A stretch of DNA of 12,604 nucleotides from positions 1,542 through 14,145 of the forward strand of contig PLQY01000104.1 of NCBI GenBank assembly GCA_003160265.1, written 5' to 3'. The DNA comes from Peptococcaceae bacterium (GTDB lineage: Bacteria; Bacillota; DSM-12270; Thermacetogeniales; Thermacetogeniaceae). The position numbers and the translations under genes were made by a program. The notes under the pieces are model-generated. The model ran no database searches. It was not told the origin of the DNA and saw only the letters and a program-made list of their open reading frames with translations. Below, piece after piece: positions 1-9,410 of this stretch (position 1 is the stretch's first letter; each line of letters begins with the position of its first letter).

Positions 1-120
1 CTCCGCCGTGATGGCCACATTTTTGAGAGTTCCCAGAATATCGGTGAACTGGAGCCTGATAAACTGGACCCCACGATCCTCAGCGATGCCGAGAACGTCT
101 TCCTTCGTCTTGGTAATCAT
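1..120 (-). CDS. glnA: Glutamine synthetase, type I (5' end only)
   Basis: The minus strand encodes 40 residues starting MITKTKEDVLGIAED and continuing with FIRLQFTDILGTLKNVAIT, which is the conserved N-terminus of type I glutamine synthetase (the beta-grasp domain that helps form the active site between subunits). The enzyme makes glutamine from glutamate, ammonia and ATP in the cytoplasm. The gene runs off the left edge of the window, so catalytic residues cannot be checked. The start is the ATG at 118-120, with a strong AGGAGG ribosome binding site at about 129-134. It lies 88 bases downstream of the ANTAR regulator gene on the same strand and is probably co-transcribed with it. The intergenic stretch 121-208 shows one weak GTCTG/CAGAC pairing and no clear terminator. 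The family call is firm because this N-terminal block is very distinctive. Confidence 0.93.
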   Translation of the reverse strand, partial: MITKTKEDVLGIAEDRGVQFIRLQFTDILGTLKNVAITAE

Positions 121-208
121 CCGCTGAACCTCCTGTACATATTATCTTGTTTTTACGTGTTTTTGAGTCTGCCAACCGGCATTTCGAATGTTTTCAGACC
201 GACGGGGA

Positions 209-793
209 TCACTTGTTCAAATCATAGGCCAGGATGATGGCTTCGGCCACCTTGCGCATCGACAGGCACTTGTCCATGCTCTGTTTCTGCATCCGACGGT
301 AGGCTTCGGCCTCACCTGTTCCCAGTTGCTGCATGAGCAGGCCCTTGGCCCGCTCCACCAACTTCCTGGTCTCGATCTTCTCCTGCAGGTCGGTGATCTC
401 CTTTTCCAGGCCATTGATGAATCTATGGCAATTGGACAGGCTCTCGATAGCCGGAAACAGGTTGTATTCCGACAGCGGTCTGGTGGCGTAGCAGATCGGG
501 TAGTTCTTGAATCGTTCATCCAGTTGCTGAAAGAGAAAGACCTGCTGGGAGATCAGAAGCACCGCCGTACGCCGATCCTGGTTTAGGGCCCTACAGAGTT
601 CAAAACCGTTAACACCAGGCAGGTCGATATCCGACATTACCATGTCCGGGTCAAGGCTCCGGGCCTGCCGTAGCACCTGCGATCCCTCCCCCGCCTCGGC
701 CACAACTTGATACGAGCCTCTTGCCAGCAACAGCTTGAGGCTATTCCGCTGCTCGGCCTTTGCCATCGCGATCAGTATGCGTGCCCGTTCCAT
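209..793 (-). CDS. ANTAR-domain response regulator (antiterminator) upstream of glnA
   Basis: A 194-residue cytoplasmic regulator. Residues 1-120 form a receiver-like domain. The phosphoacceptor-type Asp is present in MVMSDIDLPG, but the usual N-terminal acidic pair is replaced (IAMAKAEQ) and the usual Lys-Pro is Arg-Pro (RPLSEYNL), so it may not be phosphorylated normally. A short coiled coil follows (about 125-145, INGLEKEITDLQEKIE). Residues 140-190 match the ANTAR RNA-binding domain: ERAKGLLMQQLGTGEAEAYR then MRKVAEAII. ANTAR proteins bind paired RNA stem-loops and stop transcription termination. In clostridia such a gene commonly sits next to glnA, so a role in nitrogen assimilation is likely. 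The start ATG at 791-793 is preceded by a GAGAGGTG-type ribosome binding site. The domain call is sure; the RNA target and signal are inferred. Confidence 0.92.
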   Translation of the reverse strand: MERARILIAMAKAEQRNSLKLLLARGSYQVVAEAGEGSQVLRQARSLDPDMVMSDIDLPGVNGFELCRALNQDRRTAVLLISQQVFLFQQLDERFKNYPICYATRPLSEYNLFPAIESLSNCHRFINGLEKEITDLQEKIETRKLVERAKGLLMQQLGTGEAEAYRRMQKQSMDKCLSMRKVAEAIILAYDLNK

Positions 794-882
794 CCTTCAC
801 ACCTCTCATCAAACAGTTGGCTAGCCAGCAGCCGCAACGCTAACCACCCGGCGGGCGGCCCATCGTACCCGGCGCCTCGTGG

Positions 883-927
883 TAAACAATAAATGTCCTC
901 ATGGAACCCGGTTCCCGCCGAGGACAT
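883..927 (-). terminator. Terminator-like hairpin in the leader of the ANTAR-glnA operon
   Basis: On the minus strand, ATGTCCTC (920-927) pairs perfectly with GAGGACAT (893-900). An inner hairpin, GGAAC/GTTCC (903-907 with 911-915), sits inside it, and the T-rich run ATTTATTGTTT follows (to about 883). This has the shape of an intrinsic terminator. It lies between the predicted promoter and the ANTAR start codon, so it would act as an attenuator. ANTAR proteins are known antiterminators, which makes autoregulation plausible. A competing antiterminator structure was looked for by eye and not found. Confidence 0.5.
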
Positions 928-984
928 CTTCGCCCGCTGAGTCTGTTCATCCAGTTGCAGCCACGATCCGCTTTCATGGAACTT

Positions 985-1013
985 ATTATGAAATAAGGGT
1001 TCTCGAAAGTCAA
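985..1013 (-). promoter_or_regulatory. Sigma-A-type promoter for ANTAR-glnA
   Basis: On the minus strand, TTGACT (1008-1013) is separated by exactly 17 bases from CATAAT (985-990). This matches the vegetative consensus well (5 of 6 in each box). Transcription would start near 978 and give a leader of about 185 bases before the ANTAR start codon, containing the hairpin at 883-927. Confidence 0.65.
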
Positions 1014-1212
1014 CCGGCCGCAGCAATGTATTCAACATACAATTTGTCGTTCCTGAAACCTATGTACCCCAAGTATTCCAGGCTTGGGTTTTCAGTTTTG
1101 CTAACCGCTTGCCAACACTGGGGTTCCTCGACTTGAAACTGACCTTGAATTATGGTTTCTTGCTTCGGCGACAGGAGATGCACGATGACCTGGATCGCCC
1201 TCTGCTGATCCT

Positions 1213-1331
1213 GGGGAAGCAACTCGCTTCGCTCGGGGATTCAGTGGGGGTCTGCACCCCCACTGAATTAGCACTAAAGCTAAGCTGCCGAATTCATCTC
1301 CCGCTTGTAGAAGCGGGAGATTTCTTCGGTG
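1213..1331 (+). mobile_element. Orphan hairpin cluster resembling an IS200/IS605-type element end
   Basis: Consecutive stem-loops occupy this stretch. GAAGC/GCTTC pairs at 1216-1230. A perfect 12-bp stem pairs 1239-1250 with 1257-1268 around the six-base loop TCTGCA. TTAGC/GCTAA pairs at 1268-1283. A perfect 11-bp stem pairs 1296-1306 with 1311-1321 around the loop GTAG, and its base is closed by CCGAA/TTCGG (1288-1292 with 1325-1329) across a TTC/TTC internal loop. The run of hairpins and the motif CTCGCTTCGCTCGGGG recall the 3' end of IS200/IS605 tnpB elements, where the omega RNA lies. No tnpA or tnpB reading frame is present, so this would be a solo remnant or a non-autonomous element. 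The family assignment rests on memory of such ends. Confidence 0.4.
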
Positions 1332-1354
1332 TTATTTTAAATTTTAACTTTCAA

Positions 1355-1383
1355 TTTACCTGCTTATTTTTCATGCCTACTAT
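1355..1383 (+). promoter_or_regulatory. Candidate promoter for the hybrid kinase gene
   Basis: TTTACC (1355-1360), a 17-base spacer and TACTAT (1378-1383) form a sigma-A-like promoter in AT-rich DNA about 100 bases upstream of the kinase start at 1485. The -35 box is only a partial match (4 of 6). It lies just after the hairpin cluster, so insertion of that cluster may have separated the gene from an older promoter or N-terminus. Confidence 0.4.
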
Positions 1384-4300
1384 AGTTTCTGTGAACTGGT
1401 AACCTTACAGATCCCCTGGAGGAGATGGGAATTCCCGCGCCGAAAGCTCAAGGGTAAATAAGTCCAATTCAGGTGGTTGACGCCATGGATGTTCAGCCTT
1501 TCTTGGAAACAGCGATCAGGCTTGTCCAGGTCCTCGACAGGCTGCATACCAATAACCGGCAGGCATACCTGGTGGGCCAGCAGTCGTTTGCTTCTTTTGT
1601 TAATGAGGCCGGTACGACCCTCCCCGGTAAGCTTAAAGGCCCCCTGCTGTATATGTCTCCCGAGCAGAGCAACCGCGTCGACAGGCGGGTTGACTTCCGC
1701 TCGGATTTCTATTCACTGGGGGTAACGTTTTACGAACTGCTTGCGGGTCGGCTCCCCTTCTATTCCGAAGACCCCATGGAAGTGGTACATTTTCATATTG
1801 CCCAAAAGGCCAAGCCTTTGACTGGCGTCAATACCGATATTCCCCCGGTTTTATCAGATATCGTCGGCAAATTGATGGAGAAAAATCCGGGGGACCGGTA
1901 TCAGACTGCCAGCGGACTGCTGGCAGACCTGGAAAGGTGCCGCATCTCCTTGCAGCCTTTTGCCATCGCCACGGATGATGGCCCCGGCGAATTTGCAGTA
2001 CCCGGCAAGCTTTACGGGAGAGAAAAGGAGATCGAAATTCTGAAAGATTTCTACCAGGCTGCCAAATACGGCGGCCTGCAGACGGTCATGGTAGCCGGGT
2101 ATGCCGGTATCGGAAAGACATCGCTGGTGTATGAGCTGGCAGGGTTTGTGCTCGCAGACGGAGGGCTTTTTTCCTTTGGGAAGTTCGACCAGTATCAAAG
2201 TAGTACGCCCTATTCTGCATTTATCCAGGCGCTGCAAGCCGTCATCCGGGGCGTCCTGACCGGGAGCGAGAGCGAGATTCTTGACTGGAAGGAGCGGATG
2301 CTCGATTGCCTGCAGGGGAAGGCTCAGATTATGATCGAGATCATCCCGGAAGTGGAAAAAATCATCGGCCCGCAGTTGCCCGTCCCCAGGCTCGAGCCTC
2401 TGGAAGCCCGATTCCGGTTCTGCACAGTCATACTGAGCCTTATCCAGTTGTTCGCGCCTGACGGAAGGCCGTTCGTGCTGTTCCTGGACGACCTGCAGTG
2501 GGCGGACCCGGACAGTCTCAAGCTGATGGAGAGAATGGCCGGTGACCTGGACAGCAAGAATGTCCTGCTGATCGGAGCATACAGGGATAATGAAGTTGGG
2601 GCCAGCCACCCCCTGCAGGGCGCCCTGGGCAAGATGCAACGAGCCGGTCACGGCATGAGCGTGATCAATCTTGGCCCCCTGGAACAGGAGCAGATCAGCA
2701 TGATCGTTGCGGCAGCGCTCCATTCCAGCGCGCCCGAATCCGACCGGCTGACCAGGGCCTGTATGGCGAAAACGCAGGGCAATCCCTTTTTTCTGACGCA
2801 GTTCCTGTATTCCCTGAAGGAAGACGGCTTTATCTGGTTTGACGCCAAGCAAAAAAAGTGGGCCTGGGACTACGGATCGATCCTGCGCACGGATGTAACC
2901 GACAACGTGGTCAACCTGATGATCAGGAAAATCGACAGGCTTCCATCCGGGACGGTTGAGGTTTTGCAACTGGCCGCCTGCATCAATAACACCTTCGACG
3001 CCAGGACACTGGCCATTGTTGCGGAAAGGCCTCCGGAGTCAATCGACGAAGCTTTGGCAAGAGCGGTATCCGAAGGCCTGATCATGTTTGACGCAGGAAC
3101 ATACCGATTTTTGCACGACAGGATCCAGCAGGCGGCATATTCTCTGGCGTCTGACAGCGACAGAGTGCAGATGCATTATCAAATAGGGGTGCTGCTGTAT
3201 AACACCTCCGAAAAGGAAGTTGAAGAAAGGCTGTTTGAGATTGCAGACCACCTGAACAGCGCATCAGCACTGATCTCTGACAGGGAAGATAGGCACAGGC
3301 TGGCAGGGCTTAACCTGAGAGCGGGCAAAAAGGCCAGGTCTGCTGCCGCCTACGAAAGGACATACGAATACCTGGCGCTGGCGCTGGACCTGCTGGACGA
3401 GGACTGTTGGGAGAATGAATATGACCTGATGCTGGACCTCCATCTCGAGGCCGCCGAAGCGGCTTATGTCTGTATGCGCTTTGAGGCGATGGAAAGAATT
3501 GCGGACAAAACCCTGGTGCACGCCAGGGACCTGTTGGACAGGGCGAGGATATATGAGGTCCGGATCGCCGCCTACGCCTTGCAAAACGATCTGGAGAGGT
3601 CGCTGGCTACATCGTGGGAGATTCTAAGGCTGCTGGGCATAAGGCTGCCTGCAAACCCGGGGAAATGGCATCTCCTGTGGGGGTATCTCAGGACGAGGCT
3701 CGCCCTGGCCGGCCGGCCTCCCGACAGCCTGCTCGACCTGCCCGCCATGAAAGACCGTCAAAGCCTCACCGCTCTTCGAATCATGAACAGCACCAGCATC
3801 GCCAGTGCTCAGGCCTCGCACAACCATTGCGTCCTGCTGGCATTTAACGTCTTAATCCATACCCTGAAGCATGGGATCGCCGAGGAGGCAATCTGTTCCT
3901 ATGCCGGATACGGGTCTATGATCTATGCAATGTTCAATAGGGCGGAAGAGGGCTATCAATATGGAAAACTGGCCCTAAGGTTATCGGATCAATTCGGAGG
4001 CAGCAAATTTGAATGTTTTGCCAGGTTTGTCTTCAATATTATCATCAGGCACGCCAGAGAACCCTTGCGGAATACGCTGCTCGATTTTCCCGGTAGCTAT
4101 CAGAAAGGATTTGCCGCAGGCGACCTGATTAACGCCGGCGGTTCCATCATGCAGTACTTTCTATATTCCTATTTTGCAGGCAGGGAATTGCCGGTGATCG
4201 AACAGGAGATGCAGCAGCACTGGCATGCCCTTCTTAAAAGCGGACATACGATGTCAATCCGCATGTGCGAGCTGTGCCGGCAGACCATCTTGAACTTCAA

Positions 4301-5616
4301 GGAGGATGCCGGCGACCCGTGCCGGCTGGCCGGACAGTACTTCGACGAGGATGCCCTGCTGCCGGAATCTATAAAATCGAACGACGGGATAGTCGTATTT
4401 AGCATCTATTTTCACCGCATGCTGCAGTTTTTTTATTTCGGTCAGCCGGAGGCCGCACTGGAGGCTCTCCCGCACCTCGAAGCATACCTCAATGGTGTTT
4501 TGGGCATCTATTACATTCCACTCTTCCATTTTTACAAGTCCCTGGTGCTGCTTGCCAATGCGGAACGGACGGGCAGGATCAGGAAATTTTCGTATCTTGC
4601 CGGAGCGGACCGGTGCATCAGGGCGATGAAGAGATATGCGCGGACGGCGCCGGCCAACAATCTCCACAAACTGTACCTGATGCAAGCGGAAAGGGAGCGT
4701 GTCAGAGGCAGGTTTTTGTCAGCGGCGGACTATTATGACAGGGCGATCGAACTGGCGGGCAGCAACGGGTTTTTACAGGAAGAGGCGCTGGCCAATGAAC
4801 TGGCCGCCAAATTATATCTGTCCGCAGGCAAGCTGGATGCTGCTGCAAAACATCTGACGGATGCCTATCTATGTTATAACAGGTGGGGCGGCAATGCCAA
4901 GGCGCATGACCTGATCAAGCAATTTCCCGAAATCCTGTCTGCCTATTCCCTGCCTGAGGAGAGGCCTGACCATGGCAGTTCCTCTCTCGACTTGCTGTCC
5001 ATTATCAAGGCCAGCCAGGCCATTTCGGAAGCCCTTGTCCTCGATGAGTTGTTGAACCTGCTGATCAGGATCATCATCCAGAATGCAGGCGCTCAAAAGG
5101 CCGTCTTGATCATGAAAAACAATGGCCGGTTGTTCATCGAAGCGGAGGGAAACGCAGACGACAATACCATCAGTGTCTTGCAGTCCATCCCGCTTGATGA
5201 GCATGACGCCCTCCCGATCAGGTTGATCAATTATGTGGAACGAACCGGAGAGAGCGTTGTCTTGAAGACCGAAAACAGGGCGCTCTTCGGCCTCGATGAG
5301 CATGATCTGCCCAGATCGGCCATCTGCATGCCCGTGATCGCCAGGCGCTCCATTCAGGGAATACTTTACCTGGAAAATAATCTGCTGCCGGGAGCTTTCA
5401 CCAACGACAGCGTGACTGTTCTCAAGCTCCTCTCCTCACAGCTGGCCATCTCACTGGAAAATGCCAAACTGTACCGGGATATGGAAGGCATTATCCAAGA
5501 GCGCACCGACCAGCTCAATCAGAAGAATAGTGAATTGATCCGCATCAATAATGAGCTTGAGGCTGCAAGCCGGGCCAAGTCCCAGTTTGTCGCCAATATC
5601 AGCCACGAGCTGCGTA

Positions 5617-5623
5617 CCCCCCC
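5617..5623 (+). other. Frameshift at a C7 tract inside the histidine kinase H-box
   Basis: The upstream frame reads SHELRTP and then leaves the family pattern (PARDPGDGKP) and stops at 5681. The downstream frame is in register from LHGIQGMASLLQKSG. Six C bases instead of seven would restore SHELRTPLHGIQGM, the normal HisKA continuation. The break is therefore one extra C in a homopolymer. Possible causes are a sequencing error, a true mutation, or slippage giving on/off variation. Confidence 0.9.
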
Positions 5624-5640
5624 TGCACGGGATCCAGGGG

Positions 5641-7059
<1,419 letters not shown>

Positions 7060-7077
7060 AGATTGACCGGTTCATCA

Positions 7078-7360
7078 CAACCTGCTTCAGGCCAGTTCCG
7101 GGCTAGGGCCTCTGTGCCGGTAGCCCACGTATCTGATGGATTCGATCAGGAAGTCATTGTTTCCGGCTTCCTTGTCTAGCTCGCTGCTTTTAACCGAAAG
7201 CATGATCACAGGCACATGGCTCAACCCCCTGTCCGAACGGATATACGCAGTGTTGCCAGACCACCCATCCCTGGCAACAGAACATCCAGGATTACGGCAT
7301 CCACTTCGGTGGTCCTGAGGATCTCCAGGCATTTTTCCCCGAATCAGCCTGCAAGACGTC
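7078..7360 (-). pseudogene. Internally deleted copy of the OmpR-family response regulator
   Basis: This is a degraded duplicate of the regulator at 11413-12132. Bases 7078 to about 7172 match 11404-11498, the C-terminal wing ending NDFLIESIRYVGYR. Bases about 7173-7360 match about 11861-12048, the middle of the receiver including SDRGLSHVPVIMLSVKSSEL. About 360 bases in between (receiver end and most of the winged helix) are missing, yet the frame across the deletion is kept (SSELDKEAGNNDFL). Small indels further upstream break the frame, and the first part of the gene is replaced at 7360 by unrelated stalk-domain sequence. It has no start codon, phosphoacceptor Asp or complete DNA-binding domain, so it cannot work as a regulator. 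Confidence 0.85.
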
Positions 7361-7582
7361 ACAGTGACCCTGGGCAGCAACACCATCCAGCTCATGATCG
7401 GACAGGGCAGCGCCACGGTGAACGGGGTCAGCACGCCGATCGACCCCACCAACCCGGCTGTCACCCCGGTGATCGTTGCCGGATGCACCATGCTGCCCCT
7501 CAGGTTCATCGCCGAGAGCCTGGGCTGCCAGGTGAACTGGAACCAGGCTCAGCAGTTGGTTACGGTGACCTACCCGCAGTAG
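7361..7582 (+). pseudogene. 3' fragment of a secreted stalk-domain (copper amine oxidase N-terminal-like) gene
   Basis: About 72 residues, VTVTLGSNTIQLMIGQG then the stalk signature PVIVAGCTMLPLRFIAESLG and VNWNQAQQLVTVTYP, ending in TAG at 7580-7582. This is the C-terminal half of a stalk domain: a beta-rich, usually secreted module named after copper amine oxidase but without enzyme activity. There is no signal peptide and no ribosome binding site; the sequence begins abruptly at the junction with the response-regulator remnant. A GTG at 7364 or ATG at 7394 could start a short protein, but neither has a recognisable ribosome binding site. It is best read as a recombination leftover. Confidence 0.75.
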
Positions 7583-7660
7583 TAATGCTGTAAATCGGTG
7601 ACCGCATATTTTCTGGGACCAGGTGGATCGATGCAAATAATATTATGAAATATGACTTAA

Positions 7661-7734
7661 TTAACATGGATGTAACAAATGAACGATTGTTTGTAACAAT
7701 TGGATGATAGACTGTCAGCGGAAGTATGTATAAT
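7661..7734 (+). promoter_or_regulatory. Promoter module copy 1, upstream of the propeller/stalk protein gene
   Basis: TTAACA (7661-7666) and GTAACA (7672-7677) are direct repeats 11 bases apart, and a further GTAACA lies at 7693-7698. A dyad GATAG-A-CTGTC (7706-7716, one mismatch) and a perfect -10 box TATAAT (7729-7734) follow. No good -35 box is present, as expected for an activator-dependent promoter. Eleven-base direct repeats of TTAACA type are the known binding pattern of PhoP/OmpR-family regulators in Firmicutes. The same layout recurs at 10191 and 12217. A leader of about 125 bases separates it from the start codon at 7868. Confidence 0.6.
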
Positions 7735-7867
7735 TCTATTTTTCGTGTGCGGTTTTGATGGAGCTATCGTGGGCAGCTAATGGAATCTTTCGGGATTGAC
7801 CGGACACCAATGGATGGATCCAGGGTTTACCAGGTTTTGTGATTAATAATTGAACGGAGGCAAGTAG

Positions 7868-9271
7868 ATGACTGGAAAGGTTTTTTTGAAACGTGGATTG
7901 CTGTTGTTGATGGCCCTGCTGGTCGTGTTGGCGATGACGGCCACACCTGCTTTCGCCACTCTCGTAATCCCAGTCACCGGGGTAACCGTCAGCCCTCACA
8001 CCCTGAACCTGAATGTCGGAGCAACATCAACCCTGACCGCCACCGTAGCGCCTTCCAACGCCAGCCAGGCCGTGACCTGGAGTTCCGATAACACAGGCGT
8101 GGCTACGGTCGACTCCAACGGAGTGGTGACAGCGATTGCGCCAGGCTATGCGCACATCACCGCCACCACAGTGGGCACCTGGTCCTCAGGCAACCCGAGT
8201 GCCGACTCCGTCACCGTGGACGTGACAGCAGCAACCACGTCAGGCACCACGCCTAGCAGCGGTTCAACGCCACCGCCCGCCACTAACACCGCGCCGGCTG
8301 CTCCAAAGACCTATACTGTCGGCAATACCTACAACGTCGGCAATGGCCCGGAAGCCATAGCCATCGACTCCAGCGGCGACGTCTGGGTGGCTAACCAATA
8401 CGACGGCGTGACCGAGCTCTCTAATTCCGGCGCCACCATAGGAACCTACAAAGGCTTCGCTGACCCAGATGGCATAGCCATCGATGCCAGCGGCGATGCC
8501 TGGGTAACTAACTACGGAGGCGACTACGTGACCAAGCTCTCACCAGCAGGTGCCAAACTGGGAACGTACAAAGTCGGCGATGAGCCGTATGCTATAGCCT
8601 TCGACTCCAACGGCAACGCCTGGGTAACAAACTGGAATGGCAACAGCGTGACCGAGCTCTCTTCATCCGGCGCCAAACTGGGAACCTATAATGGCTTAAA
8701 TAGCGCTCATGGTATAGCCATCGACTCCAGCGGCGACGTTTTGGTGACAGACTCTACCAGCAACACTGGCGCCGTGTACGAGCTCTCTAATTCCGGCGCT
8801 AACCTGGGAACCTTGATTGATGGCAGCTGTTACCCAAATGGCGTGGCCATCGATGCCAGCGGCAATGTCTGGGTGACAAACTGGGACTCTAACACCGTCA
8901 CGGAACTAAAAGTAGCGAAGGCCATTCAGGTGTATGTCAACGGGACTCTCGTGCAGATGGATGTGGCGCCCAAGATTGTCGACGGGCGCATACTGGTGCA
9001 GATGCGGCCGATCTTCGAGGCCCTGGGGGCCACTGTGCAGTGGAATCCTGCCGACAAGAGCATCGTCGCCGCCGAGGGCAATACTATAATCAAGCTACAG
9101 ATCGGCAGCACCACGGCCTATAAAAACGGAGCCCCGGTCACCCTGGCCGCGCCGCCAATAATTGTCAATGGGCATACGCTGGTGCCGACGCGTTTCGTCA
9201 GTGAGGCCTTCGGATATAATGTCACATATGACGCTGCCAATATGCGGGTAGACATCACTAGCGGCTCTTGA
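7868..9271 (+). CDS. Secreted Ig-like (Big2) / NHL-type beta-propeller / stalk-domain protein
   Basis: A 467-residue exported protein with three modules. A signal peptide runs to about residue 28 (LLLLMALLVVLAMTATPAFA). A bacterial Ig-like Big2 domain follows (about 35-118; VTGVTVSPHTLNLNVG, VTWSSDNTGVATVDSNGVV, ITATT). A Ser/Thr/Pro linker (about 120-145) leads to five repeats of about 40 residues built on 'AIDSSGDVWVTN...VTELSNSGAKLGTY' (about 155-345), the pattern of NHL/Vgb-like propellers. The C-terminus (about 350-467) is a stalk pair with IQVYVNGTLVQMD, LVQMRPIFEALGATVQWNP and HTLVPTRFVSEAFGYNVTYD. It has no catalytic motif, so a surface or matrix binding role is likely. GGAGG lies 7 bases before the ATG at 7868. 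Promoter module copy 1 should drive it. Domain calls are firm; the job is unknown. Confidence 0.88.
   Translation: MTGKVFLKRGLLLLMALLVVLAMTATPAFATLVIPVTGVTVSPHTLNLNVGATSTLTATVAPSNASQAVTWSSDNTGVATVDSNGVVTAIAPGYAHITATTVGTWSSGNPSADSVTVDVTAATTSGTTPSSGSTPPPATNTAPAAPKTYTVGNTYNVGNGPEAIAIDSSGDVWVANQYDGVTELSNSGATIGTYKGFADPDGIAIDASGDAWVTNYGGDYVTKLSPAGAKLGTYKVGDEPYAIAFDSNGNAWVTNWNGNSVTELSSSGAKLGTYNGLNSAHGIAIDSSGDVLVTDSTSNTGAVYELSNSGANLGTLIDGSCYPNGVAIDASGNVWVTNWDSNTVTELKVAKAIQVYVNGTLVQMDVAPKIVDGRILVQMRPIFEALGATVQWNPADKSIVAAEGNTIIKLQIGSTTAYKNGAPVTLAAPPIIVNGHTLVPTRFVSEAFGYNVTYDAANMRVDITSGS
8335..8913 (+). repeat. Five tandem coding repeats of about 120 bases (propeller blades)
   Basis: The blades of the protein at 7868-9271 are also repeats at DNA level. 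Phrases such as CATAGCCATCGACTCCAGCG, GTGACCGAGCTCTCT and TCCGGCGCCA recur roughly every 120 bases. The near identity suggests recent tandem duplication, and unequal crossing-over could change the blade number. Five visible blades is fewer than the six to eight of a closed propeller, so part of the ring may come from diverged flanking sequence. Confidence 0.75.
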
Positions 9272-9332
9272 ACCAATCCGCCGGACCGGTAGATGCTCAA
9301 GCAGTCAGCCTGACTTTTGCATGTGCTACAAA

Positions 9333-9364
9333 AGCCAGCCCCGGTTCGCCAACCGGGGCTGGCT
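9333..9364. terminator. Hairpin between convergent genes
   Basis: A perfect 14-bp stem (9333-9346 with 9351-9364, arm AGCCAGCCCCGGTT, loop CGCC). On the minus strand it is followed by TTTTGT, giving a short intrinsic-terminator tail for leftward transcription from 9586-10083. On the plus strand no T-run follows, though it is the first strong hairpin after the gene ending at 9271. It lies between two converging genes and may serve both. Confidence 0.55.
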
Positions 9365-9410
9365 CATACATGTTGACTGCATTGAATCGGGTAGGAGGGG
9401 GCGTCTAGCC

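Noticed and set aside
209..980. Classical pair of ANTAR target hairpins with six-base AxxGxx loops
   Set aside because: I looked in the leader and in the ANTAR-glnA gap; no pair of such loops with stable stems was found by eye.
772..1038. Minus-strand frame of 88 codons overlapping the ANTAR start
   Set aside because: It runs through the predicted promoter and leader hairpin, overlaps the ANTAR gene in another frame and has no family resemblance.
1010..1222. Minus-strand frame of 70 codons starting with TTG, ending just before the ANTAR-glnA promoter
   Set aside because: It has a weak ribosome binding site, starts inside the hairpin cluster and matches no family I recognise. It might be a remnant of a small gene but cannot be supported.
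1425..1457. Ten-codon frame (MGIPAPKAQG) just before the kinase gene
   Set aside because: The GGAGG site is too close to its ATG, and there is no stalling motif or attenuator, so a leader peptide is not supported.
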